64,000 nt of DNA from Clonostachys chloroleuca (Eukaryota; Ascomycota; Sordariomycetes; Hypocreales; Bionectriaceae): positions 33,542,001 to 33,606,000 of the forward strand of contig JBANAY010000003.1 in the NCBI GenBank assembly GCA_037952775.1, read 5' to 3'. Below, piece by piece: positions 11,401 to 21,347 of the stretch. Position 1 is the stretch's first letter, and every line of letters begins with the position of its first letter. Made by a program: the position numbers and the translations under genes. A model generated the notes under the pieces. The model did no database searches. It was not told where the DNA came from and was given only the letters and a program-made list of their open reading frames with translations.

Positions 11401-11895
11401 CGCACATCGCTGCCACCCGATGGTGATGCGGTGGAGGCGAAGAACCGGCTGAAGGTTGTCGAGGCGTTGCTGTGTGGCGACTACCTCGCATCGAACCCTC
11501 TTACTCCGCCTTCGCAAGATCGAGATACTGTTCGGGTGCGTCAATTCGACTTTTGGTACCAGTTGGGAGAGTTCGTGCGAATCCGAGAGCTCCCAAATGC
11601 ACCACCCGCGGTCAAAGCTAGGGATGACGTACTGAACAAGATGCGGCATCTTCTCGACGGTCGAGAAAACCGGGATGTGCTCTACTCTATTGCCGTGGTG
11701 AGGGAGCTGGCTCCCCAATTCGACCCCAACTACGCTAGCTCGGTTCCTCAGCATCTCGACGAGGCGGATCCGAAGAATCGGCTCGCGGTGGCTTCCAAGT
11801 TTATTCTCGACGAGTCACAGGTGACGGGGGGACCACAAACGTCGTACGGCGGTTCAGTGATATTGCCGCGCGAGCTTTTGTCAACCCCGGAGTGA
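8484..11895 (+). CDS. Zn2Cys6 (C6) transcription factor, four exons, 741 aa
   Basis: Exons 8484-9293, 9549-9605, 10474-10975 and 11039-11895; the joins keep frame and introns follow GT-AG (branch CTAAC at about 10450). The Zn2Cys6 cluster is assembled from exons 2 and 3: GCLTCRKRRIK joined to CDEGHPTCNNCKKSRRDC, spacing C-X2-C-X6-C-X6-C-X2-C-X6-C. The domain sits unusually far in, after about 270 low-complexity Thr/Ala/Ser/Pro residues. Downstream is another disordered Ser/Pro stretch and then a helical region (from KMKINDIINLLG to the C-terminus) resembling the middle homology region of fungal regulators. It is expected to be a nuclear DNA-binding activator or repressor; target genes cannot be told from sequence. 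Introns 1 (255 bp) and 2 (868 bp) are far longer than the window's norm; see findings. Confidence 0.85.
9606..10473 (+). other. 868-bp intron inside the zinc-cluster coding region
   Basis: Begins GTGAGC and ends TTCCTTATAG, splitting the zinc cluster between Lys and the third Cys. It contains a run of 22 A at 9957-9978 and no evident coding exon. Its length is about ten times that of the other introns here. Confidence 0.75.
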
Positions 11896-13221
11896 ACGTT
11901 GCGAGGGCTGCCCAATGAGAAGCCTTTCCTTTTCTTTCACCTTCTCCTACTACTCCTTTGTTTTTCTTTTTTCTTTCTTTTGTTTTTCATTTTAGAAAAG
12001 GAGCCAAAAGCCACAAGGCACTGTATCTGCTCTATTGGGCTTTTGACTTGATTTTCAACGTCGGGATTTGCGCACGCCTTCCGTCATCGGATGGCACATG
12101 GACAACAATTTGAAATGGCAAGCATAGAAGGGAGAGCGAAAAAGCTTTGTGCTATATTACGACGGGAGATTACTAGACCTCCTTTCCAGGCGTTTGTTTT
12201 TTACATGGTGGGATGTTTCTGCAGGTTTTCATTTATCCACTACGGGATTTTCTTTACAGTCGATTCGGGTTAGACATGCATGGATCGACACACCAGGGTT
12301 CTCTTTCACAACAAGGCGTAACTCTTGACTTTACCAAATACATAAGTACATATGTATGCAGTCAAATAATTTCAGGCATTGCAAGGAGATTTGAGGCGAA
12401 GAGCGTGCTCCTTGCGAGCATAGGGGGTAGACAAACGCAGCAGGACAGTATATAAGGCGAGGGAGAAAATGTGTGAGGATTGCGTGCTAGGCTCTTTGGT
12501 GGTGGATAAATGTGGTAAAATAGTACGTATGTTGGTATGAATGAGAGTCGGGTTTATTGTCTTCACAGGCAAACAAGACGAAATTATTGTCTGTGGCCAA
12601 CCTGATGAATAGTGATTGGGTGAGGGGCCAAAGCAGAGAGAGTGAGTTCTTCACCCAACCTCTTTGCAGTACAACGACACCCAAGCAGAAGATCGATCGT
12701 GCTGTTTCTCGAATCAAACCAAACTAGGACATTCAGCTTTGCACCTCGAATCCATGGGCCCAGGCAGAGCCAGAATCTGCCAAAAAGGTACGAGATGATG
12801 ATGAGCTGGGACAAATAATGCCGCCCAGGTGACGTTGTCGGAGACCACCTTCTGATCTGATGGACAGACCCCAAAAGCGGTGACACTGAATCACGATCGC
12901 TCCTATCTGCGAACACTACAAGTTCGGACCCAGATGCTGCCGCAGTTCTGAGTCAAGTCCACGATCGTCTATCAAAGGAAAGAGGCAAGCTCTCCGAGGC
13001 TTCCCTTTCCTTTCCCTCCAATTCTTACTGTTTGAGTTGTTGAGAGTTTACCTATGGTATATCTTGTTGGAAATCGAGTCGCCATGCAGTCAGGATAATA
13101 GCAATACAGATTATCGACCAATATTCGACCATCATTATTATTCGTCCACAACCCCCTTCGTCAAGAGACAGAGGGAGAGAAGTCTGCGGAAAGAAAGAAC
13201 AAAACTATTAACTTATTCTCG
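11896..13221. other. Intergenic, no gene seen
   Basis: Probable 3' UTR of the Zn2Cys6 gene (a T-rich tract at about 11950-11990) and promoter of the following orphan gene. Only short, unconvincing reading frames on either strand. Confidence 0.5.
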
Positions 13222-14262
13222 ATGTGCAAAACTCGGGCCGTTTTCTGTCGCAACCGGGGCTGTCGCAAAATCGTCGGCGAGTTGATACTGAAGCCGTGCG
13301 AGGAGGCGACAAAACCAACGGACTCTTCGACGAGGATTACCACCCAAACACACGACACATCGTCGAGCAGCGCCTGCGGATCAGAGAAGGCCGAGACGAA
13401 CGGGGTAGAGGAGTGGCTCGCGGAGGCTCGACCGTACCTCTTTGGTTGCGGATACAAGGAATATACGGAACGGCACCGATGCGGGTATCGGGTCTGTGAC
13501 GGCTGTTTCCAGCGGCAGATGATGACGTATATCCTGGGTCTTGCGATTAATGGGATAGACAGCGAGGAGGGGGAGCCGTCGCTGCTTGCTAGGAGGCAGC
13601 ATCTCAGCTTGCAGGCTGGCAAACCTCAGTATGGAGATCTCGGGGAAGAATGCCAAACACCACGCGAGGTGTGTGCACAAGATCCGACCTGGTCGCCAGG
13701 CTATCCTGCCATGCTGAACGAGAGCATGGTCAAGGTTGAAGATCCGGAGCTCCTTGTCAATTCGGCTCCTGTGGTTTATCGAGCGACTCCAGGGATGATG
13801 GACGATATCTACGATGGCCCGTTTATCGATGGTGGTCAATTTCAGCCTGCCCCAGCTCAAATGCAGCAACAAGTTTTGTACCCGGGTCAGGCTGAACCGT
13901 ATCTTTACCAAGACCCAGGGCCGAGTTTTCAACCAATTGGCTTGGAGGATCCTGGTATGTTCGCCATAGATCCTCAACTGCTTGATTGGCAAAGGGAGCC
14001 TCAATTGTCAGACTTTCTTATGCAGCCGGCCTCAGCGCCTTTTGAAGCAGCACCAACCGGGGACCCGAGTTCATGTGCGGAGGATGTGAAAGACACTGCG
14101 AATGCGGATATCCTGAATTGGGAGGCCAGTGTTGAAGCCCAGGCAGGTGGGTATGATCCGGCGTTTACACACTGGCTTGAGGAGGCCGTCAGTGGCGGGG
14201 ATGTGGGGAGTCATGTGTGGAATCAAGATGTGGTTTGGGGCGCAAGCGGATATTATTCATGA
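13222..14262 (+). CDS. Uncharacterised protein with N-terminal cysteine cluster, 346 aa
   Basis: Single exon starting at ATG 13222. The first 110 residues contain nine cysteines, including CRNRGC, FGCGY and the cluster HRCGYRVCDGCF, which could bind zinc. The rest is acidic and rich in Pro, Gln and aromatic residues, with FLMQPAS and several DP/EDP steps, like an activation region. No named domain is recognised. The composition (Cys cluster plus acidic Gln/Pro tail) would fit a regulatory protein, but this is only a guess. The long open frame with clear coding bias supports a real gene. Confidence 0.6.
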   Translation: MCKTRAVFCRNRGCRKIVGELILKPCEEATKPTDSSTRITTQTHDTSSSSACGSEKAETNGVEEWLAEARPYLFGCGYKEYTERHRCGYRVCDGCFQRQMMTYILGLAINGIDSEEGEPSLLARRQHLSLQAGKPQYGDLGEECQTPREVCAQDPTWSPGYPAMLNESMVKVEDPELLVNSAPVVYRATPGMMDDIYDGPFIDGGQFQPAPAQMQQQVLYPGQAEPYLYQDPGPSFQPIGLEDPGMFAIDPQLLDWQREPQLSDFLMQPASAPFEAAPTGDPSSCAEDVKDTANADILNWEASVEAQAGGYDPAFTHWLEEAVSGGDVGSHVWNQDVVWGASGYYS

Positions 14263-14735
14263 GGTATAATATTAAGGATTGTCTGTATTGACTCTGATGG
14301 TTTGTGGGATCGGCGGGACAGGGAGTGATGCAAGCTTAAACAATTAGAGATAGCAACGGGAATCGAGTCTCATCGCAATGCGATTGTGGTTTGTTAAAAC
14401 GAGCCGACAAACTTGGAGGTTCTTTTGTGTTTTCGATGCTTGTCTCGGCACTTAATTGCCTTTTCCCCTGCACCGGTCATGTACTAGATCAGCTTTAATC
14501 CGTGCAACGACGCGGATGAGTCATTCCTGGATAGGATGGTGTATGTATCAATCCAGCCTTGTTGACTCACAAGATGAGCGAAACACGATATAACACCATT
14601 ATGGCAGTTCCTTTTCGCCAACTGGGCTCTATAATATTGATTTATATTTCAAGCTTTTGGTTCCTTTCTACTCGGGCCAAACCAGGCTAAATCAACAAGC
14701 GGTGAATTTCAATTTCGTGACCACCATTTCTCAAA
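14263..14735. other. Intergenic, no gene seen
   Basis: AT-rich spacer between two genes on the + strand; holds the 3' UTR of one and the promoter of the GNAT gene. Nothing else recognised. Confidence 0.5.
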
Positions 14736-15395
14736 ATGGCCATCCGCGCTCTTATATCACCTTCGCCTCCAAGCCCAGAGCCCGGCACAATCCTCCTTGA
14801 GACCGAGAGGCTCCTTATCCGCCGATATATGCTGAGCGACGCTCCTGCTCTGGCTGAGATTGGCAACGACCCACAAGTGGCCATCTTCATGAGCGACAGG
14901 TTCCCCAACCCATACTCAGTCGAGGATGCGGAAACCTTCATCAAGAACCTAAACCCCCAGCACGACCCAACATCGCCGCCAGAGTACCCCACCACGACTG
15001 CCGTCTTGTTAAAGGTTGCCCCCACAGACGGCCACCATCACACACCGGCGGGCGACGGGCTCGTCCTCATCGGTTCCCTGGGCGTGAGGCCCAGGGCCGA
15101 CGTCTTCTACCGCAGCTGGGAGATTGGCTACTTCCTCGGCCGGGACTTCTGGGGAAAAGGATACGCCACCGAGGCGGTGTCGGCGTGGGCGCGGTGGATG
15201 TTCGCGACGTGGCCTGAGCTGCTGAGGATCGAGGGCGGGCGGTACAGCTCCAACCCCAGGAGCGGCCGGGTTATGGAGAAGAGCGGGTTCGTGTTTGAGG
15301 GGACCAAGAGGAGTGCTGTTGTGAAGGATGGGGTGGTGCTGGATGAGTTGGTGTATGGATTGCTGCGGAGCGATGTTGAGAAGGAGTCGACTTGA
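14736..15395 (+). CDS. GNAT-family N-acetyltransferase, RimJ/RimL-like, 219 aa
   Basis: Single exon. The N-terminal strand ILLETERLLIRRY opens the Acetyltransf_3-type fold (about residue 28). The acetyl-CoA pyrophosphate loop is visible as GRDFWGKGYATEAVSAW near residues 134-150, matching R/Q-x-x-G-x-G/A. The last strand region NPRSGRVMEKSGFVFEGT is the classic motif in which N and E/K contact the cofactor. It likely transfers an acetyl group from acetyl-CoA to an amine of a protein N-terminus or small molecule; the substrate is unknown. It runs convergently into the BTB gene. Confidence 0.85.
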   Translation: MAIRALISPSPPSPEPGTILLETERLLIRRYMLSDAPALAEIGNDPQVAIFMSDRFPNPYSVEDAETFIKNLNPQHDPTSPPEYPTTTAVLLKVAPTDGHHHTPAGDGLVLIGSLGVRPRADVFYRSWEIGYFLGRDFWGKGYATEAVSAWARWMFATWPELLRIEGGRYSSNPRSGRVMEKSGFVFEGTKRSAVVKDGVVLDELVYGLLRSDVEKEST

Positions 15396-15556
15396 GGTGG
15401 TGTTGGCCACTTGTTCTTGTGTAGAGTATAGACTCTCAAGTAGAGTAGAATATCAACTCGGCTCTTATATGGGCTTGAGCAGGTAGATTTGTGGTTTTCT
15501 TAATGGAACGATACCTGATCTTGTTTCTTGCGGGCGAGAAGAGATGCCGATGTGTC

Positions 15557-16263
15557 CTATTGGGTATTTTGATACGGTGGTGGGAGAGCAGGCTGCTCAC
15601 TGACGGGCATAACGAGCTCTTGATGTATCCGGACCTCAAGGATGACCAAGTCAACTTTAAAAACCTGCATCTCGACCGTGTGAGGATAACTGGCCCTCTG
15701 GGGGGCAGACACCTGGAATTGATGCAGACGCTGCGCAGACCGTCGTGCCTCCAGTTGCGGTTCGGGCACTGGAAGGCCTTGGCCCTGGACTGGTCGATCC
15801 TGAGGATCTTGAACGTCCTGCCCGCCGCCTTGATCATCTCATCGATGTGGGCCAGCTGCTGCTCGCCGTGCAGGGTGACGGACTTGGGCGAGGTCTTGGT
15901 TGACACGGCGTCGAGGTACGCCCTGGCCAGGATCCAGTTAGCCAGCCTCTCGATCTGGTAGAACTCGGCCTGGTGCTGGAGGGCGTGGTACAGCGGGATG
16001 TCGTGGCCCTTTTCCACGTCGTGGAGGATCGGGAAGATGCCGGTCCGCAGGTAGCGGAGGATGTGCTCGAAGAGAGCGGGATCAGCATCCACGAAGTAGG
16101 GTTTCTCGGGGTCCGGGTCCCGGAGATGAACCAGGGAGCTGAGGACGGAGCTCTCGGTGATTGTCTGCCTGGTTGTGTAGAACTTCTTCTCGCCAATCTG
16201 GAGAACAATTGGGTCGATGGGACGGGGCCCCGCGTCGACGGATGCACTGGCTACTGATGACAT
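15557..16263 (-). CDS. BTB/POZ (T1-type, KCTD-like) protein; C-terminus uncertain, probable frame break
   Basis: The N-terminal 100 residues form a T1-type BTB domain: IVLQIGEKKFYTTRQTI, then SSVLSSLVHLRD, YFVDADPALFEHILRYLRTG, and LYHALQHQAEFYQIERL. Such domains mediate oligomerisation and can recruit cullin-3. As sequenced, the frame stays open to 15436. However, restoring one base in the six-G run at 15700-15705 moves reading into a frame ending at TAG 15557-15559 that gives a more protein-like tail (VFKVDLVILEVRIHQELVMP) and leaves room for a 3' UTR before the convergent GNAT gene. With that repair the protein is 235 aa; without it, 275 aa. The BTB call is firm; the C-terminal reading is inference. 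Confidence 0.7.
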
Positions 16264-17290
16264 GCTCTGTAATTGCGAATTGAGTATATATGAGGATCAG
16301 CCCTGTTGGTTTTGATATACTGGGGCCTCATCTATAGTGACCAAGAATGTACAATGGCTGTGGGCACAGGTATATCTGTTTGGAGTTACACGAGACCAAA
16401 GACGCAAACGAGCATAGCAAGAAAGCAAACCAATGTTGGAAGCTTGGAATCCTGAGTGGAAGAGAGAATGAATAAATCGAGAACAAGCATCAAGCCGGAT
16501 ATGTGCTATCATTATATATAAAGACGTGGTGTCTACAGAAATAGCATACCCATGTTAGAAGGATCACATACAAAAGAGCCCATTTGTTAACAAGGCCATT
16601 ACCAAGTTACATCACACGGTGACGCAGGGGCCATTCAAGGCTGATTGATTGACGCCCGATCATCTGCCATGCTTACATCCTGGTATCCATAAATGCCATT
16701 GGGTGGTTGGAATTGCCTATACGCGCAGGGCGGTTTGATTTGCGTGTGATGGTAGATACTGGGGTAGCTGCTACTGATTAAGGCGCTGATTGATAGCTGG
16801 AGTGAAGCGAGTGTTACAAGTGTTTCTGGAGTCATGACCAAAGGATTTTGTTGATTGTTCCCGGTACCTAAGAAGCGTTTATGGAGAGGTATCGGGGGTT
16901 ACTGCAACGGGGATTATGCGTGCGCCTCGCTGCATCTCCACATCCACCGGTATCAATCGGTACCTGGGCCACCGAGCTCTCTAGGTACTGCGCCGGGAGC
17001 TAACACATACCCGGGCGGGTGGCCGAAGGAATAATACCCGCACGATGATTGGCCAGACGGCGCGAAAACAAAAATCCGAGCCCACCACACTTCTATCCTG
17101 AGCTTTGGTTTGCACGACGAGCTGAGGAATCTGGACAAGCGGATGACGAGCACGGCCATCAAGTCGACCAAACCCACCGCCGTTGTGCCATTGACTGAAA
17201 CCCCGTGCAAGAGGCTCTAACGGGAGACCACCCTCTTGCCTTCGACTGGCCATTGGCACGCTCTCCGCTCTATCCTCCTGATCGCCCGCA
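16264..17290. other. Divergent intergenic region (BTB / nuo-49)
   Basis: Shared upstream region of two divergent genes. AT-rich near the BTB gene, GC-richer toward nuo-49. No further gene seen. Confidence 0.5.
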
Positions 17291-18871
17291 ATGACCTATC
17301 TACATCGACTCGCCAGCCAGGGTGCCAGACGGCTGTGTCTGCGCCCGGCCACATTGGCCACCCGCCCCTTCTCGACGACATGCCTGCGAAGATATGCTGC
17401 TCCTGAGCCCGCGGGAACCAAGCTCATCCCTGTCGACGACGATTTCGCGCACCCTTCAGACCCCTACGGCGCGACCCGACTAATTCCTGGTGCCACCGAA
17501 AAGTCGCGCGAGAACTCGGTCGGGGACCGCAAGGTCCGCCACTACACTGTCAACTTCGGACCTCAACATCCTGCCGCCCACGGTGTGCTCCGTCTCATTC
17601 TCGAACTCAATGGCGAGGAGATCGTCCGAGCCGACCCCCACGTCGGCCTGCTGCACCGTGGTACCGAGAAGTTGATCGAGTACAAGACCTACCTCCAGGC
17701 TTTGCCCTACTTCGACCGTCTAGACTACGTTTCTATGATGACCAACGAGCAGTGCTTTTCTCTCGCCGTTGAGAAGCTGCTGAACGTCGAGATTCCCGAG
17801 CGTGCCAAGTTTATCCGGACTCTGTTCGGCGAGATCACCCGTATCCTCAACCATCTCATGTCCGTCCTTTCCCACGCTATGGATGTCGGTGCCCTGACGC
17901 CTTTCCTGTGGGGTTTCGAGGAGCGAGAGAAGCTTATGGTGAGTTCTTTCAGAGCACAAAAACAGGATGGCCAGTTCTAGCGGTCAACTGGGAGAAATTG
18001 CTTTCGTTATAGATATTTGGATGTGTTGAGTCGTTCGCTGACGAGGGTTTAGGAATTCTATGAGCGAGTCTCTGGTGCTCGTCTGCACGCTGCTTACGTT
18101 CGCCCAGGTGGTGTTCACCAGGATATTCCCGTCGGTCTTCTCGATGACATCTATCAATGGGCTACCCAGTTCGGTGACCGCATTGACGAGACCGAAGAGA
18201 TGTTGACTGACAACCGAATCTGGATTGAGCGTCTCCGTGGTGTCGGTGTTGTTACCGCCGCTGATGCCCTGAACCTATCCTTCTCTGGCCCCATGCTTCG
18301 CGGTTCCGGTATCCCTTGGGATATCCGCAAGAGCCAGCCTTACGATGCCTACGACCAGGTTGAGTTCGATGTTCCCGTTGGCACGAACGGTGACTGCTAT
18401 GATCGTTACCTGGTCCGTATGGAGGAGTTCCGCCAGTCCCTCCGAATCATCCACCAGTGCCTGAACAAGATGCCTGCTGGTCCCGTCCGCGTCGAGGACT
18501 ACAAGGTCTCCCCCCTCCCCGTACCGCCATGAAGGAGAACATGGAGGCTCTCATCCACCACTTCCTTCTCTACACCAAGGGATACGCCGTTCCCCCCGGT
18601 GACACTTACTCCGCCATTGAGGCCCCCAAGGGAGAGATGGGTGTCTACCTTGTGAGTGACGGCAGCGAGCGCCCATACAGATGCCACATCCGTGCCCCTG
18701 GTTTCGCTCACCTGGGTGGTTTCGACCACGTCTCAAAGGGTCATTTGCTGGCCGATGCTGTGGCGGTAATTGGTACCATGGATCTGGTGTTTGGTAAGTT
18801 TTTGCTCTTTCTCTTCGATCTTCCTCAGGCAGTCATGGCTAACTTTTTTCACAGGTGAGGTCGACAGGTAA
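17291..18871 (+). CDS. nuo-49: NADH:ubiquinone oxidoreductase 49-kDa subunit (complex I, NDUFS2), with one apparent frameshift
   Basis: Exons 17291-17938, 18053-18793 and 18855-18871. The protein starts with an Arg/Ser-rich mitochondrial presequence ([18 protein letters not shown]), followed by the family hallmarks [45 protein letters not shown] and the C-terminal [12 protein letters not shown]. It lines the quinone-binding cavity of complex I in the inner mitochondrial membrane. Reading is broken at the C-rich tract 18510-18520: the upstream frame stops at 18530-18532, while ATGAAGGAGAAC (MKEN) continues one base out of phase. Adding one C gives an uninterrupted 468-aa protein, the normal family length. 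No splice sites explain the shift. The simplest reading is a missing base in the assembly. Confidence 0.93.
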
Positions 18872-19169
18872 AGTGGATGTTAGAAGCAAACTAGAATGGG
18901 TTTCCTTTTGTGTTTTGTAACCATAGCAAGACCAGGAGAACAAGGTATATACTCCTAAAAATGACGTTTTGCCATCTAAATTTGCCATCATTCTACTCGG
19001 AGAAAGACAAAGTGAACGTGAGCTACGACTAAGTACTGTCAGTCAAGATAAGTTGTATGTCGTTGGTAGGAAAAAAAATGTACAATTCCTGTAAATGAAT
19101 TAGATACAGTTATATCTTGGTAAGTATACACTGATGCTACAAGTCATAACTAATAATACATCCCCTGGA

Positions 19170-20693
19170 TTAGAGAAGTTTTGCACCGTTGCCTGATGCT
19201 TGCTCCATGAAGAAGTTCTTCAAAGGTCCGAGGGCATTCACGGCCCTCAAACCGAGAGACCTCAACGGCACGATGGGGCCGCTGTCAGTCCCGTAGATTT
19301 TGTGCAGCTTGTCGCAGACTCCCATGAGCACGTGGTTGGCGGCGTAGCGGTCAGAGTTGTACGGCTCGAGCCACATCTGGGCGCCGAGGTCCTGCCCGTG
19401 CGACACGGCGTAGGAGATGGCGTTGGCGAGGCTCTGCACGTCTCCCTGGCCTTGGTTGAGACCCTGGCCGGCCAGCGGGTGCACGGCGTGGGCGGCATCG
19501 CCGACCAGGGCGATGCGGTCTACCGTGTAGGTATCAGCGTGGCGCAGCCTCAGTGGGAAGGATGCCACCGTGCCCTCCTGGACGCCGACGACGGTCTGGG
19601 GGAGCATCTCCGGGTTGGTGGACACGTGCTGCATTCTCCAGGAGAACTCGTCGGCCTGCCCCTCTTCCAGGCTGTGCAGGTAGGCAAGGTCGGTTGGGCT
19701 AAGCCGGAATGCGGCGTTTACCATGGCGAGGAAGTCCTTGGCGGGCAGCTTCTTCAGTATGGCAGCCTTCTCCGGGGTGGTTGACCAGACCATTGATGCG
19801 TAGTTGCCAGGGAGGGGAAGCATCGCCACGGGTCCGGTGGGGAGGAAGCGCTGGTAGGCAATCTTGGTGTACTCGCCCCCCAACCATCGCCCTCGAGCTG
19901 GAGCGTGGCCACGACACCGTGTCTCTCGTAGTCCCAGCCCGTTGTCTTGATGCCAGCAAAGGTCCGGACGGGGCTGTTCACGCCATCGGCGCCCACCAGA
20001 AGACGCGCAGCGAGGGATTGGCCCCCGAGAGCTGGACGACAGGCCATTCGCTCAAGTCGACATCCTCCGTCTCCTTGCCATAATCGATGCTTTCAACCTT
20101 GGAGTTGTCGAATGTGTCGACTCCGCCGAGCTCCTCGAGCCTCTTGAGAAGACCAGATGTGAGGTTCAAGTTCTCAATCATATAAGCGATGTTCTTGGAC
20201 GCAGAACCTCCCTGCCAGTCAAATTCGATACGTGCGCCCGTCACACCATCCCACACCTGCATTTCCTGGTATTCCTGGATACGGCTCCGCTGCATGTGCG
20301 GCCATGCGCCTATAGAGTTGAGGAACTGAGCTGAGGCTGGTGTGAGGGAGCTGCAGCGGTTGGAGAATTTGGTCGGCGGCAGAGAGAAGGCGGCCGTCTT
20401 CGCAAGGTCCTGGGCCTCGACGAGGGCGACTCGGAGACCGGATGTGATTGGGTTGGAGCCTATGGAGAAGAGTCGGTATGAGTGCAAACAACAAGCAATT
20501 CGAACATGTACGAAGACTCACGGAGGGCCGTCAAGAGACTGAGCCCTGCAGGGCCTCCGCCAACGCAAACGACATCGTAGATTTCCTGAGGCCGTGTGCT
20601 GTAGCTTCGTCTCAAAGCGTGGGGGACCTGGCGGCGAGAACAGAGTCGGCATACGGTGGGGGTCTTCCCCAGCAATGCCCGGCCAGCCGACAT
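19170..20693 (-). CDS. COQ6: Ubiquinone biosynthesis monooxygenase COQ6, with two apparent frameshifts
   Basis: Exon 1 20693-20522 and exon 2 20459-19170, with a 62-bp intron. A basic presequence (CSRRQVPHALRRSYS) points to mitochondria. FAD-dependent hydroxylase motifs are all present: GxGxxG-type VVCVGGGPAGLSLL, the DG motif LVGADGVNSPVR, and the GD motif RIALVGDAAHAVHPLAGQG. COQ6 catalyses C5 ring hydroxylation in coenzyme Q synthesis. The frame breaks twice, at the C-runs 20022-20026 and 19876-19881 (G-runs on the coding strand); each needs one extra base, after which the protein is 487 aa, as expected. I chose ATG 20693 because upstream only a TTG is available. Convergent with nuo-49. 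Confidence 0.92.
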
Positions 20694-21347
20694 GATCAAT
20701 TGGTCCAACCGGATGGTCGGAACTTGCAAATAATTTCGAGGAAGGCTGGCGCTGAACCTGGGTGGTTTTACAATGGACTGATTTTGGTCGCTGAAGCACT
20801 CAGCTCATACCCAGGTGTGGCGGCAGGCGATGTGGCTGAACTATCCCCTCTACTTGTGGCGCGGCTGTGGTTCGTCCCGCGATAGGAAGAAACAGGGAAG
20901 TGGGAAGCTAATAGTGGGGGTGTCAATGACCCACAAGGACCCACAGTTGACTTCGCGCAACGAGCAGGGAAGTTCCAGTTGCCACAGAGACAGAGGACAA
21001 AGAAGCCATTGCGTCAAGGGTCTGCCCAAACAACAACTGGCCTGACACCACCGCATTTTTATGATATCCGCGACCCCTCACCGAGATAAACTTCATCTCT
21101 GCATTGCGCTCCTCCCCACGACGCTTCTGCACGCGTGTGGCCCAGATCCTGCGACCCTTCAAGCGACCGCGGCGTATGTTTAGAATCACCTAGCCTCACT
21201 CAGCCTAGGAGATTTCGGCATTCCGCTGCCTGTTTTCGTTGCCACCGAAAGCGCTATCGTCGTCTCCCCGGCGGTCGCATTGGCATCCATCTACGATCGC
21301 GTTATCATCCACGGTCCCTGTGGTTATAACACTAAACTATAGCCACA
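20694..21347. other. Divergent promoter region COQ6 / SRC1
   Basis: 654 bp between the divergent starts of COQ6 and SRC1. No gene seen; CT-rich leader sequence precedes SRC1 from about 21190. Confidence 0.5.

Noticed and set aside
18457..18858. Separate gene starting with MPEQDACW
   Set aside because: It is the second half of nuo-49 displaced by a one-base loss; from MKEN onward it matches the complex I subunit.
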